The notes under the pieces: generated by a model | The model's database searches: none | Seen by the model: the letters and a program-made list of their open reading frames with translations, nothing else | Told to the model about the DNA's origin: nothing | In this document: one piece after another, positions 1-8,595 of the stretch | Layout: each line of letters starts with the position of its first letter | Numbering within the stretch: the stretch's first letter is position 1 | Made by a program: the position numbers and the translations under genes | Assembly: GCA_009760855.2 (NCBI GenBank) | Contig: WPIO01000039.1 | Coordinates: forward strand, 2,504,501-2,568,500 | Source: Cristatella mucedo | Lineage: Eukaryota > Bryozoa > Phylactolaemata > Cristatellidae | Direction of reading: 5' to 3' | DNA length: 64,000 nt

Positions 1-409
1 CAATATATTGTTTTGGAATACAATCTTTTACAATAGTTCTACTCCATAAACATTTTATTTCTATTAGAATATCTTGATCAATAATTCCATCTGGAGAATA
101 GTGATAAACTTCGTCACTAGTAAAACATTCATTTGAATTCTCAATAATTCTATTCAACTTCATTTCTAGAAATTTAGCTGCAATTGGTTCGAATACTTTT
201 CCAAATATCATCTGAGAAAATCTCATAGGTTGAGAGTTAGCAATATATTTTTTTAGTTTTCTATTTGAAGTTAATTCAATGTCACAATCAATTTGAGATC
301 CAAATATCATATCATTTCCTAAAACCGAATACACTTCTGATCCACCAATATTTAACTTCATAGCCTTCTTCCACTCATCAGACCCCTGAATAAAATTTGT
401 TGTTTGCAT
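1..409 (-). CDS. YqaJ/lambda-exonuclease-type nuclease, partial (C-terminus off the left edge)
   Basis: The reading frame opens at an ATG at 409-407 and stays open to the window edge, giving 136 visible residues. The N-terminus has the family signature QGSDEWKKA followed by IGGSE (conserved Gly-Gly-Ser), then GKVFEPIAAKF (the G..EP.A helix) and later YSPDGII and ILIEIKC. The Asp of the SPDG segment and the Glu-x-Lys of the IEIKC segment are the metal-binding and catalytic residues of this PD-(D/E)xK family; IPKQYI follows as expected. These proteins are 5'-3' exonucleases that generate single-strand tails for recombination or replication, and they occur in phages and large DNA viruses. No stop or frameshift is seen in the visible part, unlike the neighbouring capsid gene whose stop lies only 24 bp away. 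AAATATA sits directly before the ATG. Confidence 0.8.
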   Translation of the reverse strand, partial: MQTTNFIQGSDEWKKAMKLNIGGSEVYSVLGNDMIFGSQIDCDIELTSNRKLKKYIANSQPMRFSQMIFGKVFEPIAAKFLEMKLNRIIENSNECFTSDEVYHYSPDGIIDQDILIEIKCLWSRTIVKDCIPKQYI

Positions 410-433
410 TATATTTAGTTGTTATAATGTTTT

Positions 434-1968
434 TTAAAAATCTTTTCCTTCGTAAACCATATTCCCCTTGGCACAAGTGAAATTAGCACCTGAGCCATTG
501 GAAGTTAGTTCAGCACTATTCTCACAGATAGTTAAGTAATGAATTATAACACCGGATGCAGGAACAGCAATGCTAATGAACTCAATAGTCACATCAAGTT
601 TTGTTGTTACTCTAAGAGGTTCGTCGTTATATTGGAGATCAATAACGTGAATTGGATAAAGTGATAACCACTCATTATAACCAACGCCAACAGGTTCGGC
701 AATTTCATTAATACCGAGATATTGCTTTATAAAAGTTGTGAAGTCCATGAAAGATTGACAACACCTTCCTTTTTTGAACTCACACGCTCTTTGAACAGCG
801 GGGTACTGTTTAGATCCATTAGCATAAACTGAAATACTTTTAATATCACAATGGTTGTAAGTACAAGGATTACCTGTCTAACTATCATATTTATTTTGGT
901 TTTGAGCTGCAACGATCAACCATCTAACTTTATCAATGTTGTTTTGAACTGATAGAGATTTAGTTAATCTAGTTGCTTGATTAAGAGATGTTATAGTTAC
1001 AATCTCATGCCGTCTAAATCTATAGTTTAGTCTAATTTTCTTTGATCTTTCACTTGAAATTTTAGGAAGCGATCTTTGTATACTTTCTTTCGGTGTTACA
1101 CATGGAACAACTAGTCTCATTTTTGACATAGCAACTTTGAAAGTAGTATAAGCACCATCATTTGCAGCGCCTGTAAAAGAAGCATTAGGTGTTTTAGTTG
1201 TAAAAGTATTTGCAGTTGTACCAACTGCTGCTGAATCTCCAGTTAAGATAAAGTTTTTATCATCTACGATTCTTGTTAGTTCAAGAGTAAAAGGAATATT
1301 ATAAAGAATTATATTCATATCAGCACAAAAACCAGAAAGTCTTGCAAGAGGAAGTGCAATACTAAATGATCCAACATCTGCGTCTGCTTCAACAGTATTG
1401 TTTATAAGGCCCCTTCTATAGATGAACCCATTGTTTGTGGTTGCTGCCTTAGAAGCTTCAGGACTAGTATATGGTCCAAGATTTGAAGTCAAATCACCCA
1501 ATTCATTTGCTTCATCTTTTTTTCATCCAGTTACAGGTCCTTCAGTTCTATTATAATCATTTGGATAGCATAAAAGTCCCATAAGTGTTGAAACAGTTCC
1601 AACCGCCTCTTTCAAAGGAAGACTTTCAATTTCTTCAGTGCCAAGCCTAATCCTCATACTACTAAGCAACCATATTCCAGCGTTATTAAGTAACCCTAGA
1701 GCAAGTTGTCTCTTAAGTGTTGTGGGCGGATCACTCAGATTTGCTGGTGCACCACCAACCCTTCCTTCAAGTAAAAGATAACCATCTGATAAAACATAAC
1801 ATGTTTGTTGTTCACCGGGTACTACGAATGTAACCAATTTACTATCAAATCTATCAGCCTCGTTTCCATTATTTTGTAAAACTCTTTGAATTGATAGTCT
1901 TTAAGTTTATAATCAGGAAACTCAGGATCTCCAAGTTCAAGTATACTACTAATATCTGCGCTTGCCAT
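434..1968 (-). pseudogene. Major capsid protein (double-jelly-roll type), broken
   Basis: About 511 codons from the ATG at 1968-1966 to a TAA at 434-436. The reading is interrupted by one frameshift near 1890-1905, an in-frame TGA at 1523-1525 and an in-frame TAG at 878-880; the three pieces downstream of the frameshift are all in the same frame. The middle shows the features I associate with capsid proteins of Polinton/adintovirus-like elements in invertebrates: an early VTFVVPGEQQTCYVLSDGY strand, the LLNNAGIWLLSSMRIRL segment, GTEEIESLP, then STLMGLLCYPNDYN, and later RWLIVAAQNQNK. The length fits this family. Two of the breaks are simple (TAG could come from CAG, and TGA lies where relatives tend to have Trp). 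It is the first structural gene after the nuclease and is preceded by TATATAGGGAAAGA. Confidence 0.72.
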
Positions 1969-1982
1969 TCTTTCCCTATATA
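1969..1982 (-). promoter_or_regulatory. Start-proximal TATATAG motif, capsid gene
   Basis: TATATAGGGAAAGA lies immediately before the capsid ATG on the minus strand. It is one instance of a motif repeated before many starts of the element. Confidence 0.5.
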
Positions 1983-1995
1983 AAAAACTAAAAAT

Positions 1996-2586
1996 TTATT
2001 GACTTTGAATATATAAACCAGCTCCTAATTTTCTCTTCATACTCCCACCATAACCATCACTTCTCTGAGAGGTATAAGGACAACAGCTTTCTCTTTTATT
2101 AATTTATCAACTTCTTGATAAGCTTTTGGATCTTTCTCTTTAAGAGTTTCTGAATATTCTACTACTTCTTCTTCAGTTTGTATCTTCTTTTTCTCTTTTA
2201 GATTTTGGTTTAAGTTTTTCAAGCATTGCACGCTTAATCTCAAGTTCCATTTCTTGCATCTTTCTAACATAATCTTCTTCTTTCTTTCTTTTCTCAAGTT
2301 CATACTCTTGTTCTTTCTTTCTTCTTCCTTCTTCAAGTTTATCATCCATATCTCTTCGTTTAACAGCGTATTCTTGGTCTATTTTTTCTTTCTTTGTTTG
2401 TAGTTCAGTAAGTTTCCTTGCTTGATGCATATCAATTCCTTTGCTAGCAATGTTCATGCTTAGACCAGTTAGTCCGGTTAAAACAGGTGCTACCCTTCCA
2501 ACACCGTCTATTACTTTATCCAAAACACCAGACCCATGATACTTTCCTCTTATATTTCCATGCCCATTCCTCGAATAACTCCCCAT
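1996..2586 (-). pseudogene. Coiled-coil, charged virion-type protein, frameshifted
   Basis: The start is the ATG at 2586-2584, 10 bp after the stop of the upstream gene. The N-terminal 50 residues are glycine-rich and mildly hydrophobic (GVLDKVIDGVGRVAPVLTG). A strongly charged coiled coil rich in Glu, Lys and Arg follows, covering roughly residues 55-130. The frame then breaks: the first frame ends in TGA at 2173-2175, a second frame carries on from about 2345 to 2037, and a basic tail (KRKLGAGLYIQSQ) ending in TAA at 1998-1996 lies again in the first frame. Two compensating indels in A/G-rich tracts explain this. Position between capsid and penton-like genes suggests a minor virion or core protein, but I do not recognise the family. 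TATAGGGAG precedes the ATG. Confidence 0.5.
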
Positions 2587-2595
2587 CTCCCTATA
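2587..2595 (-). promoter_or_regulatory. Start-proximal TATAG motif, coiled-coil gene
   Basis: TATAGGGAG abuts the ATG at 2586. Confidence 0.5.
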
Positions 2596-3455
2596 CTACT
2601 TTGAAATTTCTATTGTGGCTATTACATCTCTAATTGTATTGAGTCTATTTCCATTTTGATTTCTTAAAGTAATCATAAAACTACTTATTCCTTCTATATC
2701 ACCCCTTGTCGGTAGATACATTACATTTGGAATATTTAAATTAACTTACTCACCTGCTGATATATCTTTTGTATCAATAGTATATAAAGATAAAGATTGT
2801 TCTGAAAATCTTTTTCTTTTCTCTATATAATTAAGTTCTGGATTAACTATGTCACAATCAACACTGATCCATTCAATGTCATTGAAATTAGAGGATTTCA
2901 TTTTATTCCATGCTGTGTAAGTTCCAGCGAAATAATGTGATTTTTCATTTTTTTATCTTCTTCTCTTCCATCACCGTAATCGTAATCAGGGGCATATGTT
3001 CCTTGTTCCTTTGTATTAAAACCAAGGGTATCTCCAATGTTATTAATAACACCAGGTATATCACTTGCCAATAAAACAACGTATTCACCCACTACTTTCA
3101 TAACTATTTTATCACCTTCACCAACACTAAAAATAATTCCAGTACTACCTCTTCTTGAAGGATTGTAAAGTGATAATGCACCATCTAATCCTATATTTAA
3201 TGCTTCAACAAGTCTAACACTATCATAATAACCAGGAGGAACAGAAACGGAATAGCCATTAGCTATTGTAGGATTAGTTTTAAACCAAAGCATATCGTTT
3301 TCAAGAGTAACGATTTTTACAATGCTTTTATATGTGTAAGTAAACTCTATTCTTCGTAACCCAACTTTTTTATACCCAGATTTAGGACAAAGCATTATAG
3401 GGGAGCAGTTAGTTTTATTTTTTGTGTCAGAAGCTACTGTTAACTTAATTTTCAT
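2596..3455 (-). pseudogene. Penton-like/minor structural protein, paralogue 1, broken
   Basis: The ATG at 3455-3453 opens a 185-residue frame ending in TGA at 2898-2900. A frameshift in a seven-A run near 2945-2965 moves the true C-terminal half into another frame, which runs to TAG at 2598-2596 but also contains TAA at 2746-2748. The same blocks occur in the next gene upstream: GLRRIEFTY near the N-terminus, IIFSVGEGDKIVMKV, IGDTLGFN, then YFAGTYTAWNKM, WISVDCDIV, and a C-terminal ITLRNQNGNRLNTI. The C-terminal pattern of a short strand, Asp/Asn-Gln-Asn-Gly-Asn and a final strand recalls proteins found beside capsid genes in invertebrate Polinton-like elements. The structural role is inferred from this and from the location. 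Confidence 0.55.
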
Positions 3456-4439
3456 TTTCTATATTTGTTTTAATTTTTTCTATACTTGTTTTACTTTTTC
3501 TAATAACTATTGTAGATATAACATCTGTAATTGTATTAATCCTATTTCCATTTTGATCTGTTAATGAATTCCATAGCCACTCAATAATGATATATCACTC
3601 CTTGTAGGTAGATACATTGCATTTGGAATATGTAAATCAACTTTTTGACCCGGAGAAATATCATCGGTGTCGATGACATATAAAGACAGTTATTGTTCTG
3701 AAAACCCTTTTGTTTTCTCTATACAATTATTTAGTGAATCAACCAAATCACAATCAACACTTATCCATTTTACACCAGTATTATCGGGTTGAATCATTTT
3801 GTTCCACGCTTTATAAGTTCCAGCAAAATACATAGCTTTTTCTACCGCTTCATAAGGAGTTCCTCCAACCATGTCGCAGTCAAAAGTTCCCTGTTCGTTT
3901 GAGTTAAAACCTAGTGTATCTCCGATACTATAAAACTCAGGGTTTTTTCAGTGAAAGAGTTGGCAGAAAGAAAAACAACGCTATCACCAGCTACTTGCAT
4001 AACTATCTTATCATCTGTATCAACACTAAATCTTATTCCATTTCCAGCCCTTCCATTATATAGTGCTGGTGTAGGAGAACCAGCACCGGGAGTACCATCT
4101 CTATTAGGAGGAGGATCTTTTTTCTTAAGTGCTAAAGCCGTGTTTAAAGCAAGAACAATTTTGTTACTGTCATAAGTTCCTGAAGTTTTAGGAGTACCAT
4201 TTGCTTCTTTTCCAAAATCAATTTCAATATATTGAGGATTACCAACATCTCCAAGAGAAAATTTAAACCAAAAGTCGGTCATTTACACTCCTAAAGACAT
4301 TTGATATGGCCCTGTTTACATATGTAAATTCTACCCTTCTTAAACCAATTTCATTGTATCCAGAACTTTCTCCTAAATTAATTGGAGGACATAATGTTTT
4401 ATAATCTGAAGAAGATGTGCCCGTTAATCTTATAGCCAT
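3445..4439 (-). pseudogene. Penton-like/minor structural protein, paralogue 2, heavily broken
   Basis: Starts at the ATG at 4439-4437 and ends at TAA 3447-3445, overlapping the ATG of paralogue 1 by about 11 bp. It keeps the order of blocks of its neighbour: GLRRVEFTY, IRFSVDTDDKIVMQV, SIGDTLGFN, MYFAGTYKAWNKM, WISVDCDLV, and a C-terminal LTDQNGNRINTI. It has three frame changes (near 4275, 3925-3945 and 3570) and an in-frame TAA at 3690-3692. It has a longer proline/glycine-rich middle (around 4080-4130) than paralogue 1. Tandem arrangement and shared blocks indicate gene duplication within the virus lineage. Both copies are damaged, so the decay came after the duplication. Confidence 0.55.
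3456..3463 (-). promoter_or_regulatory. Start-proximal TATAG motif, penton-like paralogue 1
   Basis: TATAGAAA abuts the ATG at 3455. A second TATAGAAA lies about 18 bp further upstream. Confidence 0.5.
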
Positions 4440-4449
4440 TTTACCTATA
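4440..4449 (-). promoter_or_regulatory. Start-proximal TATAG motif, penton-like paralogue 2
   Basis: TATAGGTAAA abuts the ATG at 4439, in the 10-bp gap after the upstream stop. Confidence 0.5.
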
Positions 4450-5310
4450 TTATATTTCTATAATTTCTATAACAACAGCAATTTGTTCACCACAAAAATC
4501 TAAAAACTTTATGTTCTGATCAGTAATTCCAACAGTTATATCACTAATACTTTCAGAAGAAATGTTGTGGTATTCAAGAGTGTTTGGTTCGTAAACCATT
4601 GTATCCCATGGGTTAAAATCAAATCCAAAACTTCTTAAAGCTTGAGTTTCAATTCCATTTATAAAACTTGTTCCAGGAGCAACTAGATTACAATTCACAA
4701 GAACGAGTTTTACATCTGCAATACTTACCTGCTCTTCCGAATAAAACTTTTTATTTGGAGTACAAATAACTGGTGTAATATTTGGATATGACTCTGAAAA
4801 CTTGCTATCCGTTGTATAAGCAGGTTTAGTAAAACCAAGCACTTTAGAAATAGAGGATTTACTTGCAATAAAACTCCATCCAACAGGCATAGTAATCCAT
4901 GAGTGTGCGGTACCAGTATCAACACCAACAACAAACTTATCAGTTGTTGATCCTGTTTGAGTAGTATAATCATTAATCCTATCAACAATACCTGTGTTTA
5001 AGTCATCACTATCAACAGTATTAATTCCTGGTTCTAAAGTTACAGTTTGTTCCGAACCTCAAGCGTTTCTATAAACAAAAGTATTATTTTTAGTGCTAAT
5101 ATTTTTTATGGAATCGATTCCAACAAACTTTGTAAAACAAACTTTTAGGTTTTTGTTTCTCAATGAAATAGGAGTATTAATACGAAGACTAAGTGGATTA
5201 GAATTTCCAATAATATTGAACACATACCCTTCTTCACTTGCTTGACTACTTTTTCTAATAACTTCAACATTCTTAAGTATGTCTTTCGCTACAACTAAAA
5301 GATGGCTCAT
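4450..5310 (-). pseudogene. Third penton-like structural protein, one in-frame TGA
   Basis: A single frame of 287 codons runs from the ATG at 5310-5308 to TAA at 4452-4450, interrupted only by TGA at 5061-5059 (codon 84). The C-terminal 60 residues share the pattern of the two downstream genes: an aromatic-rich strand, then SDITVGITDQNIKFLDF and a final alternating hydrophobic strand ending in Ile-Glu-Ile. The N-terminal half is different. The absence of any other damage makes this gene a useful test of whether the TGA is a mutation or read as Trp (Trp is also written TGG elsewhere in the gene, in HSW and VGW). A penton or minor capsid role is inferred. Its ATG is preceded by TATATAGAAA, whose TAG is also the stop of the upstream gene. 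Confidence 0.5.
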
Positions 5311-5320
5311 TTTCTATATA
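5311..5320 (-). promoter_or_regulatory. Start-proximal TATATAG motif, third penton-like gene
   Basis: TATATAGAAA abuts the ATG at 5310. Its TAG is also the stop codon of the upstream gene. Confidence 0.55.
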
Positions 5321-6550
5321 CTAAATAAAAGTTTATTTATTTTTGCAACGTAAGACTTTGGTGCTTTCCTAGATCTAGCTAAATAATCTACAGCAGCATT
5401 TATTGAATTTACAACTCCTTTATTTCCAGCGGCAAGCTCTCTCAACCATAAATCAATCTTACTAAACACTTCTTTATCACTAGTAACAAACAATGGAACG
5501 ATTTTTAATCCTTCTCCTGATTTAGGTTGCAGTGATTTTATATGGTCAAGAATACTTTGTTGTTTTATACTTCTTTTTTTTTCTTCTACATTCTCTAATT
5601 CTTCTTTGATATTATAAAGACTCTCTAGAAAATTATCTTCTGTAATTTACTTTATATCTTCTTTCATTTTGGATGACATCCTTCCTGTATTAGGTCTAAT
5701 GCTAATTTCAAATAATTTGTGTCTAATAATCCACGGGTGTTCAATATTTTTAGGTAAAGTATCTTCTATAGCAGTTGTAAATTTAGGTGTGTTAGGTTCT
5801 ATAACAGGTTCTATAACACTTGCATCGGGTTCTATACTAGGTTCTATACTAGGTTCTATAACACTTACAATTGGTAAAACAGTTTTACTTTTTTCCTTTT
5901 TTCTTTGTGGTACTTATAACAGGTTCTATAACACTTACAGTTGGTAAAGTAGTTTTTCTTTTTCTCCCTCTTTTCTTTGGTGTACTTGTAGTACTTGTTT
6001 CAACTTCTTTTATAGATCCTTTGTTAATCTTTGGAGTACCAGTAGATGGATTAACATTAAAACCTTCTGCCACTGTTTTTTTAACACCATCAAGAATTTC
6101 TCTTATTTCTGGATTAGCTGCATGAGTCTTCGCTTGATTTATTCTGTTAATTGCTTTTTTATGTTCACCAGATTTAATATCAGCAATTGCTTTTTCCAAA
6201 ACTAAAGAAACATCTTGAGGTTCTTTAGGTTTAGGCTGTATCACCTTTTCAATTAGTTTATTAGTCTCCATTTGAATTGCAAGTTTAGGTCTCATTACTC
6301 TAAGTTTATTAAAATCAACGTCACCTGAATCATTTTTTGAACGCTCTAAAGAACGTTCATTTAGTCAATGTTCTACTCGATCTCTAGCAACAATTTCAGC
6401 TTCTATTCTTGCCATCTCTTCACTATTGTCAAGTATTGTCGCAACATTTAACTTCTCCAAATTACTAAGTAAGTTTTCTAAATCAAGGGCTTCTTGAACA
6501 CTTTCTTTGTATTGTTTATTTTTACTTTGATACAACTTTCCGTTAATCAT
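5314..6550 (-). pseudogene. Long basic/coiled protein downstream of the ATPase, broken
   Basis: About 412 codons from the ATG at 6550-6548 to TAG at 5316-5314. An in-frame TGA lies at 6365-6367, a frameshift in A-rich tracts near 5885-5905 and an in-frame TAA at 5647-5649. The N-terminal third is helical and acidic (around residues 15-60). The middle contains a short helical-repeat-like stretch (AINRINQAKTHAANPEIREI). Next come a basic patch (PKKRGRKRK, resembling a nuclear localisation or DNA-binding signal) and a short Ile-Glu-Pro repeat (SIEPSIEP). The C-terminal 120 residues are again helical. I do not recognise the family. Its place between the packaging ATPase and the structural genes, only 7 bp from the ATPase stop, suggests a virion or packaging role. 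Confidence 0.45.
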
Positions 6551-6557
6551 TCCTTTC

Positions 6558-7228
6558 CTATTGATTATTGAAAATAGTTATTAGTTGTTTTCCTTTTTCA
6601 TCAACAGACCAAAATCTTCCTTCGTCCTCGGTTTTAGTTAGATCTATAACACAATATCCAAATCTTTTCCTTGTACAAGAATCGACCCAATCTTTAAATT
6701 TCTTTCCATCTATATCACCAACGTATGAACGCCGTATATATTCTATATCAGTTCCATTTTGCTTAAATATTATTATAAAGTTTACATTGTTTCTTATATT
6801 TCTTTTAGGAACACCTGTAAACCCTTGAGCAAGATAGAATATATTCATTTTTGTATGTCTTCCTCTAGTAAAGTAATCCAATATATTACTCCGATCTTCA
6901 TTTATAACATCATCAAACACAACAACGTTCTTACATTTCTTATATGGATCAACATCTGGCATTTCATCTACTCCACTAACCCAAACAAATGCAGGGCTTT
7001 CTTTTGTCATATCAATAAATCCACGGTATACCGGTTGATCTAAACTTGCAGCAATAATAGTATATCGTAGTCTAATCTTCCATAAAATATCCAATTCATT
7101 ACTAACTGTGTCTTACCACATGCACTAGGACCTAAAACTAACGCCCTAATGGGTTCTTTAGGTAGTGGTTCTTTATGACCGGTAACACTATCCTGTCCAA
7201 AATTAAAAGGTTAAATTTCCAAAGACAT
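6558..7228 (-). pseudogene. FtsK/HerA-type (A32-like) DNA packaging ATPase, broken
   Basis: About 223 codons from the ATG at 7228-7226 to TAG at 6560-6558. Walker A GPSACGKT lies near residue 35 and Walker B is NVVVFDDV; they are followed by the typical RGRHTKMNIFYLAQ segment and an IRNNVN segment. This is the order and spacing of viral packaging ATPases of the A32 type, which pump genome DNA into preformed capsids. There are two breaks: TAA at codon 6 (7213-7211) and a frameshift at about 7055-7068, which puts Walker A and Walker B in different frames. As it stands it cannot make a working motor. The open 178-codon piece (6558-7094) holds Walker B but begins at TTG and is not a natural gene start. 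Confidence 0.85.
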
Positions 7229-7258
7229 CCTATGTTAAAATTGTATATATATTTGTAT

Positions 7259-7639
7259 ATGGAGATATATTGTATGAAGTGTAAAAAGTCGACTGATACA
7301 TTACACGAGGAGTATGTTGAAGTAGATAGTACAAAAGGATTAAGAGGAATGGTAAAAGGAATTTGTACAATCTGTAGTAAAAATAAATCAAAGTTTGTTA
7401 GACTAAGAAGTACTCCAGTTCCAGTTGCTGTTCCAGTTGCTGTTGGTGAAGGATCTTTATCACAAGGAAGAAGGATTGGAAGAAGTGTTGGTGAAGGATC
7501 TTTATCACAAGGAAGAAGGATTGGAAGAAGTGTTGGTGAAGGATCTTTATCTCAAAGGAGAAGGATTGGAAGAGGAGAAAGTGAACAACAAATAATTGGT
7601 GAGATTAAAAACGCGATAGACAAACTAAAAAAAAAGTAA
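7259..7639 (+). CDS. Zinc-ribbon protein (DUF5679-like) with 15-residue tandem repeats
   Basis: The open frame of 126 codons is placed at the ATG at 7259-7261, which follows GTATAT; the in-frame upstream extension would run into the ATPase start region. The N-terminus has CMKCKKST and then CTICSKNKSKF, two CxxC knuckles about 35 residues apart, the pattern of small zinc-ribbon proteins (DUF5679-like) common in these elements. After the ribbon come a Pro-Val stretch and nearly three copies of a 15-residue unit (VGEGSLSQGRRIGRS; DNA period 45 bp, about 7442-7576), followed by a charged helix. The basic repeats could bind nucleic acid. The gene is divergent from the ATPase with 30 bp between starts and is undamaged. 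The exact role is unknown. Confidence 0.68.
   Translation: MEIYCMKCKKSTDTLHEEYVEVDSTKGLRGMVKGICTICSKNKSKFVRLRSTPVPVAVPVAVGEGSLSQGRRIGRSVGEGSLSQGRRIGRSVGEGSLSQRRRIGRGESEQQIIGEIKNAIDKLKKK
7442..7576 (+). repeat. 45-bp in-frame tandem repeat, three units
   Basis: Units start at 7442, 7487 and 7532 with GTTGGTGAAGGATC. The first two are almost identical and the third diverges at its end. The period is a multiple of three, so the zinc-ribbon frame is kept. Confidence 0.9.
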
Positions 7640-7665
7640 AATCATCAGCTTTGACAGATATATAA

Positions 7666-8043
7666 ATAAATTATTATATAAAAAAATTAGATATAAACAA
7701 CTTTAGAGGTGTCTTTGCAAGAGATGAACTAACAAAACCTTTAGAGAATGAATGTCTTATTTGTAACACTGGAAAGTCAGACCTTGCGATATATCACAGG
7801 GTCGCATTAAAGAAAGAAGGGTCTAAGTGTTTTTACTTTGATTCTTTTGGAGCACCACCAATGCCAGAGGTAGTAGGTTACTTCGGTGATATACCATCTT
7901 TTCAAAAATTTCAATTACAAAAGTTCAATCAGAAAGATTGTGGAAGGAGGTGTCTAATCTTCTTAAAACCAATGGAATTGACTGATTTTGGAACAACGAT
8001 GGAATTATTGATTTGATTTAAACAAATTATTTACCCTTTATAG
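7666..8043 (+). pseudogene. Adenain-like cysteine protease, start lost, in-frame TGA
   Basis: The frame is open from 7666 with no ATG in the usual place; recognisable protein begins around 7690 (NNFRGVFARDEL). The core is IYHRVALKKEGSKCFYFDSFG followed by PPMPEVVGYFGDI, then QLQKFNQKDCGRRCLIFLK. These correspond to the histidine strand, the Asp in FDSFG, and the Gln and CG of the adenovirus-type maturation protease fold. The usual Trp after the catalytic His is Arg here. The frame reaches TGA at 8014-8016, and would otherwise end at TAG 8041-8043, three bases before the next ATG. Such proteases cleave capsid precursors during maturation. The missing start and His-Arg change suggest loss of function. 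Confidence 0.7.
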
Positions 8044-8045
8044 AA
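8039..8045 (+). promoter_or_regulatory. Start-proximal TATAG motif, 8046 gene
   Basis: TATAGAA abuts the ATG at 8046. Its TAG is the end of the protease frame if the TGA at 8014 is ignored. Confidence 0.55.
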
Positions 8046-8532
8046 ATGGAAATCCAAAATAAGAAATTCGTAGTTCTTGAAAATGCTTCAGTCATAATTC
8101 CAAAAGGAAAACCAGCTTGAGTTCACATTGAAGAGAGGACTTCAAAAGATTCTAAGCAATATTACAACATGTGATTATACATCACTGAAGACATAATGCC
8201 ATCTATTAAAGACATTGCAGAAAGGTCCAATAAGAAACTTGATTTCAAAGGATATGACTTGAGTAAAAGGTCTACAATTGGAGTTCGAATTGATTTTGGT
8301 ATCAAGCCAAGTATATTCTCTGATCAAAAAAATAAACAGTTGAAGTTTAGTTCTATTTCTGATTTAGTCAATAAATTTGGAAGTGACTTCTATTACTGGA
8401 GTTCTCGATGGAAGTTATGTTACTAAAGACTCTAACAACTCTGAAGAAAGACTAAATATTAGATTGAAGCTTGATCAAGTTAAAATTTATGACTCATTAA
8501 AACGAGGAGATTTCAATCCTGCTGATTATTAG
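8046..8532 (+). pseudogene. Unrecognised ~160-residue viral protein, two TGA codons and a frameshift
   Basis: The ATG at 8046-8048 directly follows TATAGAA. The frame contains TGA at 8118-8120 and 8172-8174, and a frameshift at about 8375-8385; in the new frame it runs to TAG at 8530-8532. The pieces form one coherent mixed alpha/beta protein with a strand-rich start (KFVVLENASVIIPKG), a helix (SIKDIAERSNKK) and a strand-rich C-terminus (VTSITGVLDGSYVT and LNIRLKLDQVKIYD). I do not recognise it. Strand alternation and size would fit a nucleic-acid-binding beta-barrel protein, but that is a guess. It sits right after the protease, in the same direction. Confidence 0.5.
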
Positions 8533-8595
8533 ATTATTAAAAAAATAAAAACAAAAATAAAAATTAGTTAGATTAGTTAGTTATTTTTTTTAATA

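Noticed and set aside
3951-4175. Plus-strand ORF over the penton-like genes
   Set aside because: Antisense to clearly conserved blocks shared by two paralogues. The same applies to plus-strand ORFs at 5669-6125 and 6568-7043.
7175-7258. Longer N-terminus for the zinc-ribbon protein
   Set aside because: It would cover the ATPase start region and lacks similarity to the family; the ATG at 7259 directly before the CxxC region is better.
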